DNA of 64,000 nucleotides, taken from positions 124,001-188,000 of the forward strand of contig JAGAIV010000033.1 of the NCBI GenBank assembly GCA_017626365.1, written 5' to 3'. Under the pieces are notes generated by a model that saw only the letters and a list, made by a program, of their open reading frames with translations, searched no databases and was not told the DNA's origin. Source of the DNA: Clostridia bacterium. Its GTDB lineage: Bacteria; Bacillota; Clostridia; TANB77; CAG-508. A program made the translations under genes and the position numbers. Below, one piece after another: positions 37,372-46,289 of this stretch (positions are counted from its first letter, which is position 1; each line of letters opens with the position of its first letter).

Positions 37372-37902
37372 TTATTTTTTTGTTATTTCGTTAATATCAC
37401 TTAAGCTTGCTATATATTTCTTTTTCATTTTTCTATATAAAATAATAGATTTTCCTACATAATAAATAGCAGATATATATGAAAATATTGCCACATAAAT
37501 GTGGAATTCTTTTATATTCATAATATATATGTAATTTGAAAATAGTATAAAAATTGATACTATTAAACATTCAATTCCATGAATTGCTAAATTTGCACTA
37601 TCTTTTTTATATCCAACTTCAAACAAAATTATTGTAAATATAATTAATCCTATGCTAAATACTTTTAGATCTGTTACAAATATTGGTGTTTCTATATTTA
37701 ATGAACCTAACCCAATAAAATATAAAAATACCATTAACACATCTGCAATCAAAATATTTTCAAAAACTTTTTTGTTAATTTTGTTTTCTTCTTCTTTGGG
37801 CAAATGTTTTTTATACATTCTCTCTTTTTCTAATTGTTCTATTCCTTTTTTTACTTGTTTTGAGTCAACTTCTTTATTTTCCTTCTCTTCTTTTTTCTTC
37901 AT
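37372..37902 (-). CDS. Unknown four-helix membrane protein
   Basis: 176 residues. A charged N-terminal 50 residues rich in Glu and Lys precedes about four hydrophobic segments (NILIADVLMVFLYFIGLGSL, VFSIGLIIFTIILFEVGYK, IECLIVSIFILFSNYIYIM, IYVAIFSYISAIYYVGKSII). It lies between rsmE and yicC on the same strand. I do not recognise the family. Confidence 0.65.
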   Translation of the reverse strand: MKKKEEKENKEVDSKQVKKGIEQLEKERMYKKHLPKEEENKINKKVFENILIADVLMVFLYFIGLGSLNIETPIFVTDLKVFSIGLIIFTIILFEVGYKKDSANLAIHGIECLIVSIFILFSNYIYIMNIKEFHIYVAIFSYISAIYYVGKSIILYRKMKKKYIASLSDINEITKK

Positions 37903-37907
37903 ACAAT

Positions 37908-38660
37908 CTACTCCATTTCATCGAATTCATACATAATAACACTTGCAAGCACTAATGGTGCTGTTTCTGTTCTTAAAATTCTTCTTCCCAACGTTACCGT
38001 TTTCTCATTAGGTAGTGTTTTTAAAAAGTCAATTTCTTCTTTTGCAATTCCACCTTCTGGTCCTACTAAGACAGCTATATTCTTTTTTTCTTTCACATCA
38101 ACTGCTTTTAAGACCTGCTTTATACTAATCTCTCTTTCTTCTTCATATGCAACAATTACTATATCACATTTTTCTAATTTTTCATATACCTTTTTTAAAC
38201 TAATACAAGAATGTACAGTAGGTATCTTATCACGCTTACTCTGTTTTGCTGCAACTTCAGCAATTTTCTGCCATCTTGCAACCTTTTTCTCGGCTGTCTT
38301 TTCATCCAGTTTTACAACACATCTTTCCATCTTTAACGGTGTAATATCACTTACGCCAATCTCTGTCGCCTTTTGAATAATCTGTTCCATCTTCTCTTGT
38401 TTCGGCAACCCTTGAAAAATGTGCAAAGAAATCCTGCTTTCTGTAGTTTTGCTACATTTCTCTAACATTTCTACTAAAATCTTATTTGTTTCAATTTCTA
38501 TAATCTTAGTAATATATGTTTTAGCCGTATCTAAATTACAAACTTCTATTTTCTCATCTACTTGTAATCTAAGTACATTTTTTATATGATTCACATCTTC
38601 ACCTAATATTTCAATTATATTATTTTTAACCTGGTTTTCTTTCACAAAAAACTTATACAT
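37908..38660 (-). CDS. rsmE: 16S rRNA (uracil-1498-N3)-methyltransferase
   Basis: 250-residue SPOUT methyltransferase. N-terminal PUA-like region with VNHIKNVLRLQVDEKIEVCN; the knotted fold shows IFQGLPKQEKMEQIIQKATE, VLVGPEGGIAKEEIDFLKTL and LGRRILRTETAPLVLASVIM, all RsmE motifs. Methylates U1498 of 16S rRNA. The usual neighbours dnaJ/prmA are not visible here. Confidence 0.94.
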   Translation of the reverse strand: MYKFFVKENQVKNNIIEILGEDVNHIKNVLRLQVDEKIEVCNLDTAKTYITKIIEIETNKILVEMLEKCSKTTESRISLHIFQGLPKQEKMEQIIQKATEIGVSDITPLKMERCVVKLDEKTAEKKVARWQKIAEVAAKQSKRDKIPTVHSCISLKKVYEKLEKCDIVIVAYEEEREISIKQVLKAVDVKEKKNIAVLVGPEGGIAKEEIDFLKTLPNEKTVTLGRRILRTETAPLVLASVIMYEFDEME

Positions 38661-38692
38661 ATAATACCTCCATCACGCATTATATCAAAAAA

Positions 38693-38735
38693 AGAACTAA
38701 GAGTAAATAGTATTTTTCACTATTCACTCTTAGTT
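38693..38735 (-). terminator. Strong terminator after the xerD-like gene
   Basis: About 19-bp stem (AGAACTAAGAGT... with ...ACTCTTAGTTCT) then TTTTTTT on the minus strand. Confidence 0.85.
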
Positions 38736-38756
38736 CTCCACTATCGCGTCAGCTAT

Positions 38757-39638
38757 TTATGCTCTTGGATGAGCGTGTTTATATATGTTTTTTAAACTTT
38801 CATCTTGGAATTGCATATATACTTGTGTCGAAGATATATCTGAATGTCCAAGCATTGTTTGGATTGATTTTAAATCTGCTCCATTTTGTAATAAGTGTGT
38901 TGCAAATGAATGTCTTAGAACATGTGGTGTAATGTCCTTTGTAATATGAGCTTGTTCTTTATAGTATTTTACGATTTTCCAAAATCCTTGACGTGTTAAT
39001 CTCTTTCCATTTGTATTAACAAATAGAGCTGTTACTTTTTCGTCTTTAATTAATATTGGTCTTGAATTTTCAATATAGTCTCTTAATGCTTTTAAAGAAA
39101 GTGAACCTAGTGGTATATTTCTTTGTCTTGCACCAGATTTGCAAGTTACTAATCCTTCTTTTAAATTTACGTCATCTATATTTAAAGAAATAATTTCTGT
39201 TACTCTCATTCCTGTTGCATAAGCAAATTCTAACATTGCTTTATCGCGAATTCCTTTTAAATCTATATCTTTTGGCTGTTCTAATAATAGTTCAATTTCA
39301 GATGATGTTAAAACGCATGGTGCTTTTTTCTCCACTTTTGGAGATTGAATTTTTTCTGTTGGATCTTTTTTTATCTTTTTATTACGTACTAAAAATTGAT
39401 AAAAAGAACGAATTGATGCTATATTTCTTGAAATAGTTGATGTTTTTTTACCAATTTGTTGTAGGTGGGAAAAGTATTTTTTCATATCTTCCTCTGTTAC
39501 TTTTTGATAATTCAATTTGTTTTCGTTTACATATTCTTCAAATTGTAAAATATCTCTTCTGTAAGATTGTAACGTGTTTTCAGATAATTTTTTATCTTCT
39601 TTAATAAATTCTAAAAAATTGTTGATTTGTTTTTCCAT
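38757..39638 (-). CDS. Tyrosine recombinase, XerD/XerC-like
   Basis: 293 residues. N-terminal core-binding domain (NNFLEFIKEDKKLSENTLQS) and a C-terminal catalytic domain with the R-H-R-H/W-Y residues in YATGMRVTEIISL, THVLRHSFATHLL-like HVLRHSFATHLLQNG, LGHSDISSTQVYMQ. It would resolve chromosome dimers at dif. spoIIM is next to it as in many spore-formers. No in-frame CGG. Confidence 0.92.
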   Translation of the reverse strand: MEKQINNFLEFIKEDKKLSENTLQSYRRDILQFEEYVNENKLNYQKVTEEDMKKYFSHLQQIGKKTSTISRNIASIRSFYQFLVRNKKIKKDPTEKIQSPKVEKKAPCVLTSSEIELLLEQPKDIDLKGIRDKAMLEFAYATGMRVTEIISLNIDDVNLKEGLVTCKSGARQRNIPLGSLSLKALRDYIENSRPILIKDEKVTALFVNTNGKRLTRQGFWKIVKYYKEQAHITKDITPHVLRHSFATHLLQNGADLKSIQTMLGHSDISSTQVYMQFQDESLKNIYKHAHPRA

Positions 39639-39769
39639 TTTACTCCCTACCTCTTAAACTTCTTATTTTATGTGTTTTTTACAATTAACATAACACTTAT
39701 TGTTATATCAAAATTATTTAAAATTGTAAATAGGTTTTTTTGAAATTTTTTAAAATATTTTTTCCTAAC

Positions 39770-40418
39770 CTAGAAATATTTAGCACAAGCTCCTAGTAAA
39801 TTGGATGAAATATATACTTCTATTAAAGCAGATAATTCAAGTCCTACAAGTAAAACACAAGAAAGAATTGTATGTCTTGTTATCTCAAGTTTAATAGTTT
39901 CTCTTTTTTTATTCTTTATAATGGCTTTATATAATTTCATTCCACTTACAGCTAATGCTAGTATACATGGAATAAAAATTATGTTTTGTAGCAAAATTGA
40001 CGTTCCTATAAATAAAATACCGTTTTCCCGTACCAAATGTAGCAATAACAGAAGAAATGGTATACCCTAAGCAAAATCCTCTATATACAATAATTGCATA
40101 TACAATTGGAATTCCAACCACTGTTGAACCAACAAACCATAAAGCTAATGCTAATAAAAAATTAGAAATCAGACATTCCTTTAATAATGTTCCACGATCT
40201 ATCTGTGCAGATGTTTTTAAAGAGTTTGCAAATTCATTTAAGTAAGTCGTAATATCTTGGATTTGGGTTTGTGATGCATTATTCACAAAAATAATGCCCA
40301 GTATAACCCCTATTAAAAATAGTAATAATACAATGCTATATTGTTTTATATTGTTTTTAATATGCGTAATTAAAATTTCTTTTGTTTTACTGTAATTTCT
40401 TTTTCCTAAGTTTCTCAA
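39770..40418 (-). CDS. spoIIM: SpoIIM, joined by +1 shift at CGG
   Basis: Forespore-engulfment membrane protein (SpoIID-SpoIIM-SpoIIP complex). The TTG start (40416-40418) has AGGAGG seven bases upstream. The zero frame covers residues 1-132 and meets CGG at 40020-40022 in GTGKR, after which it becomes junk and ends at 39927. Skipping C (AAA-C-GGT) gives GILFIGTSILLQNIIFIPC, the conserved glycine-rich membrane segment of SpoIIM, and then VLLVGLELSALIEVYISSNL to the stop. Joined length is 215 residues, the usual size. It is the only shift site with CGGT rather than CGGA. Confidence 0.88.
40019..40022 (-). other. +1 frameshift site in spoIIM
   Basis: AAA C GGT ATT. +1 reading restores FGTGK-GILFIG; zero frame ends with an unrelated tail. 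Confidence 0.85.
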
Positions 40419-40484
40419 ATTACTACCTCCTGTTTTTCTTTATACATAATGTCTATGTAATAAAATGAGATTTAGAACTTATCC

Positions 40485-41681
40485 TTAATCTTTTGTTGTA
40501 ATTTTACCGTATACTCCGCCACCGCCAGCTTGTATTCCTAATTTACCTTCTCTTGCCATAATAATAGTATGTGCAACTTTTGTGTTAGTTACTGCTTCTA
40601 TATCGTCTTCTGAAAGCTTATGTAAAATATCCATTTCTGTATCAAAATGATTTAATAATTTATCTATTGTCTTCGAACCTAGTCCTGGGATAAAGGTAAG
40701 CGGTACTTGATAAATATATGGTGGTCTATTTTCTGGACTCTTTGTTTCTTTTTTATCTTTAATCATCTCTATTCTATCAAACACTCCCATTGTTATATTT
40801 TTGGAATCACAATCTGGGCATGTTGTAACAGGTGCTACTCCTTCTATATTTTTTTCACATGTTTCGCAATAAGTTCTATGGTACTTTCCAAGTTTTGGGT
40901 CTAATCCATAGTTGGATACAATTTTTCTTCCGTCTTGTCCTTTTACTGCTTTTACAAATTCTTTGAAGCTTATATCTTCTACCAACATTTTATTATATTC
41001 TCTTGCTATTTTAGGAAGAGAGTGCGCATCAGAATTCGTTAAAAAGCTTCTTGTTTCTAGTTCTGAAATTGTATCTGCTAAAAATGTATCTGAACTTAGC
41101 CCTAATTCAATTGCAAAAATTTTATCAAATTTTTCTTTAAATATTTTTGATAAACGGTCTGTACAATTTCCATAGAAACTCTTATGTGGGGTAAAGGCAT
41201 GAGCTGGGATTAGAATGCCATTGTATTTTTCTACAATATCAATTAAGTCATATGCTGAAATATCTGCTCTTTGAGAACTTAGGGTAATATTGCTAATATG
41301 ATGACTCATTTCATTTGAAAAGCTTTTTATATCTTTTAGGGTTGGAAAATAGCATAAGTTATGGGCACTTCCTGTTTTTCCTTCATCATTTACTTCAGAT
41401 GTTTCAATTTCGCTTCCTAAAATAATACACACTTTATTTTTGTATACAATTCCTCCGTCTGGTATTTCATATGCTTCTCCATTTTGTAAAAATTCTTCTA
41501 TATCTTCAATAACGTAAGGTGAAGCACAGTCTATAATTCCTACCACACTAATTCCTTTTCTTTCCACACATTCTTTTGCAATATTTTCAAAATTTAAACT
41601 TCTTGCTGCCGTTATTTTAATTGGTTTATTAGATTTGCTTCTTCCTATATGAACATGCATATCTGCAAATATTTCGTACAT
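40485..41681 (-). CDS. PHP-domain endonuclease-like protein with HhH region
   Basis: 398 residues. Starts MYEIFADMHVHIGRSKSNKP; the PHP metal motif HVH, GIIDCASPYVIED, ILGSEIETSEV, ILIPAHAFTPH and FLTNSDAHSLPKIAREYNKM follow. A zinc-ribbon CETC...CPDC and a helix-hairpin-helix-like FIPGLGSKTIDKLLNHFDTE end the protein, as in the YqxK/TIGR00375 (endonuclease Q-like) family, linked to deaminated-base repair in archaea. The ATG at 41679-41681 behind GGGAGG is preferred to the longer frame. Confidence 0.85.
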   Translation of the reverse strand: MYEIFADMHVHIGRSKSNKPIKITAARSLNFENIAKECVERKGISVVGIIDCASPYVIEDIEEFLQNGEAYEIPDGGIVYKNKVCIILGSEIETSEVNDEGKTGSAHNLCYFPTLKDIKSFSNEMSHHISNITLSSQRADISAYDLIDIVEKYNGILIPAHAFTPHKSFYGNCTDRLSKIFKEKFDKIFAIELGLSSDTFLADTISELETRSFLTNSDAHSLPKIAREYNKMLVEDISFKEFVKAVKGQDGRKIVSNYGLDPKLGKYHRTYCETCEKNIEGVAPVTTCPDCDSKNITMGVFDRIEMIKDKKETKSPENRPPYIYQVPLTFIPGLGSKTIDKLLNHFDTEMDILHKLSEDDIEAVTNTKVAHTIIMAREGKLGIQAGGGGVYGKITTKD

Positions 41682-41712
41682 TTTTCTTCCTCCCTTAGTT
41701 TTAAACAAAATG

Positions 41713-41739
41713 ATAGAGGATTACAAAATAATCCTCTAT
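41713..41739 (-). terminator. Terminator before the PHP gene
   Basis: ATAGAGGATTA/TAATCCTCTAT stem, beyond the stop of the 41755 gene. Confidence 0.65.
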
Positions 41740-41754
41740 TTTTCTTTTGCAATT

Positions 41755-41997
41755 TTATAATTCCATTTCTTTGTCTTGTTGTTCTTCTACAACATACTCA
41801 ATTGGTTCTTTTTTATTTGATTGTGATTTTGGCAATTCAATTCCATGATCTTTTGCATATTGTTGTTCTGCTATTCCAATCCCTTCTCTTACATCACTCA
41901 TGTCTAATGCATTAAATTTTTCTTGCTCATCTGTTATTTTATATCCCTCTTTATTTACATGTTTTTCATAGTATCCTTCATTTACATTGTACCCCAT
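41755..41997 (-). CDS. Small hypothetical protein, 80 residues
   Basis: Reads MGYNVNEGYYEKHVNKEGYK, then helical and acidic (DMSDVREGIGIAEQQYAKDH) to the C-terminal EEQQDKEMEL. GGAGG lies upstream of the ATG. It is 15 bp from the 42013 gene, so probably one transcript. No known domain recognised. Confidence 0.65.
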   Translation of the reverse strand: MGYNVNEGYYEKHVNKEGYKITDEQEKFNALDMSDVREGIGIAEQQYAKDHGIELPKSQSNKKEPIEYVVEEQQDKEMEL

Positions 41998-42012
41998 TTT
42001 GTTTCCTCCATT

Positions 42013-42555
42013 CTAAACAGCAATCTCTTCTGTAATGCATACAAACTCTTTGAATTTTTCTAAATAACGATTATTTTTCCCTTTCATGTTACGAAACTCT
42101 AACAAAATTAAAGCTTCATCTACTGGGAATCCTCTTCTTTCTGGTCTATTTAAAAGCATACCTCCAAAATTATCTACCAATTCTAGTATATCACTTTCTT
42201 TTTCTCTTGGTCCGCTTCCACTATATCGATTTACTTCTTCACAGATTTTACAAAATCTTTTATCAAATCCTAATGTTGCTAAATATTCTGCTCCTTCTTT
42301 AGCATAAGACTTAATTCTTGATAAATCTTGTGGGTTATCTGTTTTTTTACAAGAGCATAGTAAACATGCTGTTAATACTAGATTTTTATCTACATCATCA
42401 ATCTTCATGTTTTCGATAAACATTCTAGCAAGCTCTGTTTTGAAAATAACAGAATTATCAAAGAAAATATTCGTCCTTTTCTTTAAATAATATACAATTT
42501 CCATTTTTTTAATATAGTCATGTTCTGACAATATGTAATCAGCAAATGTTTCCAT
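42013..42555 (-). CDS. Unknown 180-residue protein, possibly HD-related
   Basis: Mostly helical, with a Cys/Lys-rich middle (NLVLTACLLCSCKKTDN) and SYAKEGAEYLATLGFDKRFC followed by CEEVNRYSG. The pattern of helices resembles HD-domain hydrolases, but the paired His-Asp is not evident, so the assignment is weak. GGAGAG precedes the ATG. Confidence 0.55.
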   Translation of the reverse strand: METFADYILSEHDYIKKMEIVYYLKKRTNIFFDNSVIFKTELARMFIENMKIDDVDKNLVLTACLLCSCKKTDNPQDLSRIKSYAKEGAEYLATLGFDKRFCKICEEVNRYSGSGPREKESDILELVDNFGGMLLNRPERRGFPVDEALILLEFRNMKGKNNRYLEKFKEFVCITEEIAV

Positions 42556-42629
42556 AGCTTCTCTCCTTGTTTATTTTAGTCATTTGTGCTTATCATAATC
42601 CAACTTCATTATATTCTAAAATATGACAC

Positions 42630-42678
42630 AATTCAAGGATGTTACAAAAATGTCATAATCTTGTAACATGCTTGAATT
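42630..42678. repeat. 18-bp near-perfect inverted repeat downstream of coaE
   Basis: Arms AATTCAAGGATGTTACAA (42630-42647) and TTGTAACATGCTTGAATT (42661-42678), one mismatch, 13-nt loop. No T-run follows, so it is not a classical terminator. Could be a processed 3' end or a protein site. Confidence 0.55.
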
Positions 42679-42690
42679 ATTTGTATTTTA

Positions 42691-43278
42691 TTAAATCAAT
42701 TTGTCTTCTATTTTTTCGATTTCTTTTTCTAATATTTGTAAATCATTTTCATTTTCTATCACATAATCTGCTCTTTTTCTTATTTCATCTTCTTCCATTT
42801 GAATTTCTAATCTCTTTTGGGCTATTTCTTCAGTAATATTATCTCTTTTGCAAATACGCTCAATTTTTTGCGCTTTACTTGCCGTAACTCCAATTACAAA
42901 ATCACACATTTTATCTAAACCACTTTCAAATAATAATGGTGCATCAATTACTACTAATTTTTCATTTTTTAACCCACTAATTTTTTCTTTCATTTCTTCT
43001 ACAACATAGATAAAAGTGATATTGTTTAAGTCATTTCTTTTTTCTTCACTCTCATAAATAATATTTGCTAATTTTTTTCTTTGCAATTCTCCTGAAGCAT
43101 TTAATATATCCTCTCCAAAACAATTTGCAATTGCTTGAAGATATTTATTTCCTTTTTTTGATAAGTCTCTTGCAATTTCATCTGCATCTATTATATTAGC
43201 ATTGTATTTTTCTTTTAATATTTTACAGATTGTGGTTTTTCCTGCACCGGATTTTCCTGTAACACCAATTATTTTCAT
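42691..43278 (-). CDS. coaE: Dephospho-CoA kinase
   Basis: Last step of coenzyme A synthesis: phosphorylates dephospho-CoA. 195 residues from the ATG at 43276-43278 (AAGGAG upstream). MKIIGVTGKSGAGKTTICKI has the P-loop; DADEIARDLSKKG, VVIDAPLLFESG and ERICKRDNITEEIAQKRLEI are family motifs. The upstream extension of the open frame crosses a GC-rich palindrome and is not coding. Confidence 0.93.
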   Translation of the reverse strand: MKIIGVTGKSGAGKTTICKILKEKYNANIIDADEIARDLSKKGNKYLQAIANCFGEDILNASGELQRKKLANIIYESEEKRNDLNNITFIYVVEEMKEKISGLKNEKLVVIDAPLLFESGLDKMCDFVIGVTASKAQKIERICKRDNITEEIAQKRLEIQMEEDEIRKRADYVIENENDLQILEKEIEKIEDKLI

Positions 43279-43295
43279 TTTGGTCTCCTTTTTAA

Positions 43296-43325
43296 CGGGA
43301 CGACGAGGTCGTCGGTCCCTACATT
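43296..43325. repeat. Short GC-rich palindrome
   Basis: CGGGACGACGAGGTCGTCGG then TCCC: a stem of about 10 bp that stands out against AT-rich surroundings between rnhA and coaE. In reverse complement it begins GTAGGGACC, like the repeat at 48548-48573. Confidence 0.55.
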
Positions 43326-43759
43326 TACAATTTTTTAATAGCTTCTCTTGCCATTTCATCGCAGCGGTTGTTGTATTCGTTATCACTATGCCCTTTTACT
43401 TTTATAAATGTAACATCGTGTTCTTGCGTTAAATTATATAATTCTTGCCACAACTCTTTGTTCTTTACTGGTTCTTTGCTAGCATTTCTCCATCCATTTT
43501 TCATCCATCCATAAATCCATTTTTGATTAAAAGCATTTACTACATATGCACTATCACTGTATAAGCTTACTTTACATTTGAACTTTAATAGTTTTAATGC
43601 TTCAATAACTGCTGTTAATTCCATTACATTATTAGTAGTATCCAATTTTCCGCCAGATATTTCTTTTTTATTACCTTTATACATTAGAATACTTCCCCAT
43701 CCTCCTGGTCCTGGGTTTCCAGAACATGCACCATCGGTATATATCACAACTTCTTCCAT
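43325..43759 (-). CDS. rnhA: Ribonuclease HI
   Basis: 144 residues; cleaves RNA in RNA:DNA hybrids. The ATG at 43757-43759 follows [51 protein letters not shown] and [19 protein letters not shown] supply the DEDD catalytic residues. Divergent from tmcAL. Confidence 0.95.
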   Translation of the reverse strand: MEEVVIYTDGACSGNPGPGGWGSILMYKGNKKEISGGKLDTTNNVMELTAVIEALKLLKFKCKVSLYSDSAYVVNAFNQKWIYGWMKNGWRNASKEPVKNKELWQELYNLTQEHDVTFIKVKGHSDNEYNNRCDEMAREAIKKL

Positions 43760-43866
43760 TTTTTCCTCCAAAAACAACTTATTTTTACATAATATTTGAA
43801 AAATATCTGATTTTATGATATTATATCAATAACTATTTTTATTTTGCAAGATAGGAGGAGAAATTT

Positions 43867-45109
43867 ATGAATAAAGTTCTAGGAATTATTGCTGAGTATA
43901 ATCCATTTCATAATGGTCATTTATATCATTTAAATGAGTCTAAAAAGGCTATTGGTGCTGAATACACAGTAGCAATTATGAGTGGTAATTTTGTACAACG
44001 TGGCGATACTTCTTTAACTAGCAAATGGGCAAAAGCTGAAATGGCTATTCGAAATGGTGTTGACCTTGTAATAGAATTGCCTGTTATTTATAGTATTTCT
44101 AGTGCAGAAAATTTTGCAAGACGGAAGTGTTAAAATATTAAATTCATTAAAAATAGTAGATTATCTTTCTTTTGGTAGTGAACTTTGTGATGTCAATATC
44201 TTAAATGAATTTGCAAAAATTTTATTTGCAGAACCTAAAGAGTATGTTTCTATTTTAAATCATGAATTAAGTAAAGGTTTTTCATATCCAAAAGCTAGAG
44301 AAAATGCACTTCTTATGTATTTGAATGATATTCGTAAATATGCCAATATCCTATCTAGTCCAAATAATATTTTGGCAATTGAATACTTAAAAGCTTTAAA
44401 AGAAGAAAATAGTTCTATTATTCCTCTTAGTATTAGGCGTAATAAAGTAGATTATAACGATACTCAAATTGTTGATGGTTTTGCAAGTGCCACTGCTATT
44501 CGTAAAATTGCTTTAACGAATGATGTTTGGAGCTTACGAAAAGCTATGCCAAAATCTTCATTTGATATTATGTATGAACAATTACGTTCTGGAAAAACAG
44601 TTGCAAATTTATCAAAATTTGAACATGAAATTATATATAACTTAAGAAAAATGTCTCTTTCTGAAATTGCTGACTTACCAGACGTTACAGAAGGACTTGA
44701 AAATTCAATCAAAAATGCAGCTAATTCTTGTAACACAATTGATGAATTGGTTAGTATTGTTAAAAGTAAACGTTATACTACAACAAGAATAAAAAGAATT
44801 TTAGTATATTGTCTACTTGGAATCACAAAAAAAGATATGCAAAATTCAAAGAAGATAAACCCATATATTCGTGTACTCGGCTTTAATGAAAAAGGAAAAG
44901 AACTATTATCTGGAATTGCACATGCAAATCCTAAACTAGATATTATTACTTCTCCTAAAAAATTTTTAGAGCAATCCAATAATAAAATTTTAAAATCCAT
45001 GTTAGAAAAAGATATCTTTGCAACAGATGTGTACACTTTAGGATATGACTACGATTCTTGCAGTAATCTTGATTTTACGACTCCTATTATTAATTTTTAT
45101 AATACATAA
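43867..45109 (+). CDS. tmcAL: tRNA(Met) cytidine acetate ligase, joined by +1 shift at CGG
   Basis: TmcAL (YlbM family) uses ATP and acetate to make N4-acetylcytidine in the elongator tRNA-Met anticodon. ATG 43867 follows [25 protein letters not shown] is the adenylate-binding HxGH region. At SAENFAR the zero frame reads CGG-AAG-TGT-stop (44122-44124). Skipping C (AGA-C-GGA) gives [20 protein letters not shown], exactly the conserved SAE-F-A-G-V-L-L pattern. The joined protein is 413 residues, the full family length; a second start at 44102 is not credible. Plus strand, so the effect is not strand-specific. Confidence 0.9.
44122..44125 (+). other. +1 frameshift site in tmcAL
   Basis: AGA C GGA AGT. 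Zero frame stops two codons later; +1 frame gives GSVKILNSL. The only plus-strand case. Confidence 0.88.
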
Positions 45110-45140
45110 AGGAACCAGATTAAAATCTGGTTCCTTTATT
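45108..45140. terminator. Terminator after tmcAL
   Basis: AAAGGAACCAGATT/AATCTGGTTCCTTT stem with a very short loop and a T-rich tail on the plus strand. Confidence 0.75.
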
Positions 45141-45169
45141 ATAGATTAAAAGCGGTCAGACAATTTAAT

Positions 45170-45739
45170 CTACAAAACAATATTGAATTCTTCATATAAT
45201 TCCCAATCTTTAGGGAAAAATTCCTTGGCTAACTTAAACAATTCCTTTGTGTATGGCTTCCATTCTTGTATTAAATCTTGTTTCGTATAAGTATTTATAC
45301 AATTCTCTGGTATAAATAAAAATGGAATTACTGTTCTTCCATACTTAGGTCTTTGTTCAAAGCTAAGTTCACACCCTTTTTCTAGAGACCACATAACACA
45401 TGGTCCTTCCTTTTTCTCTGTATGAAGAATATCTACAATAGGCCTATTTCTATTCCTTCCTCTAATATACAGCGCTTCATTTTCCGTCTTTAATATATGT
45501 TCAATATCTAATGTTAAAGCACCTTTTGAAGAATAGACAAAAGCATCTGCTGTACTCCTTGTAAAATCAATTGCATATTTACCTGTTTCTAAAGCTCTTC
45601 TCATTAACCGTATATCATTATCAAAGTCCTCAGGTGAACAATCACATGCATGTCGTTGACAACATTTTCCTTTGCACACTCTACATTTTTCTTCATTCAC
45701 CAGTATTTCTCGCATTTCTATTTCTGTTTGGCTTATCAT
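45170..45739 (-). CDS. Unknown Cys-rich protein, in-frame CGG read through
   Basis: 189 residues. A Cys/His cluster (EEKCRVCKGKCCQRHACDCS, residues 16-35) suggests metal binding, in the manner of YkgJ-like proteins, with two more Cys near residues 120-130. Codon 44 is an in-frame CGG (45608-45610). Here +1 reading would give GGT-TAA and stop, while the zero frame stays open for 145 more residues with plausible sequence (RRALETGKYAIDFTRS). So it is an exception to the CGG rule, or a gene recently damaged or acquired. Confidence 0.7.
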   Translation of the reverse strand: MISQTEIEMREILVNEEKCRVCKGKCCQRHACDCSPEDFDNDIRLMRRALETGKYAIDFTRSTADAFVYSSKGALTLDIEHILKTENEALYIRGRNRNRPIVDILHTEKKEGPCVMWSLEKGCELSFEQRPKYGRTVIPFLFIPENCINTYTKQDLIQEWKPYTKELFKLAKEFFPKDWELYEEFNIVL

Positions 45740-45889
45740 AATATTTCTCCTTAAATAAAGATTAAAATAGCTGCATTAATTTATTCTGACCAATAAATAA
45801 ATGCGGTTTACAGGTTACATAATGCAATTATACCATATTTTTACATAAATTACAACAAAGACTATTGGTCACCTTTTCTTTTGTTTTGT

Positions 45890-45897
45890 CATATATT
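45890..45897 (+). promoter_or_regulatory. Possible sigma-E -10 element before cotJA
   Basis: CATATATT matches the mother-cell sigma-E -10 consensus CATACAHT at seven of eight positions, 33 bp before the ATG. The -35 region is not convincing. Suggested by the known sigma-E control of cotJ in Bacillus. Confidence 0.35.
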
Positions 45898-45929
45898 GTA
45901 ATATAACCTAAAATAAGGAGGAATTTTTA

Positions 45930-46289
45930 ATGCGTAGAAGATGTAATTGTCATAAATGTTGTTTAAGTAATTATTCCAACTACCAAGATGATCTTATGGA
46001 AAAAGCATGTAATAATGTAGCACCAATGTCGGAATGTTGTGAAGACAATGACGATTGTTGTGAATGTGGTTTTGATGAATATGATAGTGTATTTCCTGAA
46101 AACCCTATGTTTGGTCAAAGTTATGTACCATGGCAAACCATGGATAGAACTTTTAAACCTTGCGTTGGATTAAAAATGGGAACTATTTTTCCTGAGCTTG
46201 TAAGCCCATATGTTCCTTGTCAATCCATAGAAGAAATTGAATATATTCGAAGAACAAATATGATTGGAGAGGGGTGCAATAAATGTTAG
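45930..46289 (+). CDS. cotJA: CotJA-like spore coat protein
   Basis: 119 residues. The C-terminal half is the CotJA domain (GQSYVPWQTMDRTFKPCVGL, KMGTIFPELVSPYVPCQSIE). The N-terminal half is a Cys-rich extension (RRRCNCHKCCLSN, SECCEDNDDCCECGF) longer than the Bacillus protein, possibly for disulfide cross-linking in the coat. AAGGAGG precedes the ATG. First gene of cotJABC; overlaps cotJB by 7 bp. Confidence 0.85.
   Translation: MRRRCNCHKCCLSNYSNYQDDLMEKACNNVAPMSECCEDNDDCCECGFDEYDSVFPENPMFGQSYVPWQTMDRTFKPCVGLKMGTIFPELVSPYVPCQSIEEIEYIRRTNMIGEGCNKC

Noticed and set aside
44102..44180. A separate tmcAL-like start at 44102
   Set aside because: No ribosome site, lies inside the upstream coding part, and would lack the ATP-binding HxGH motif.
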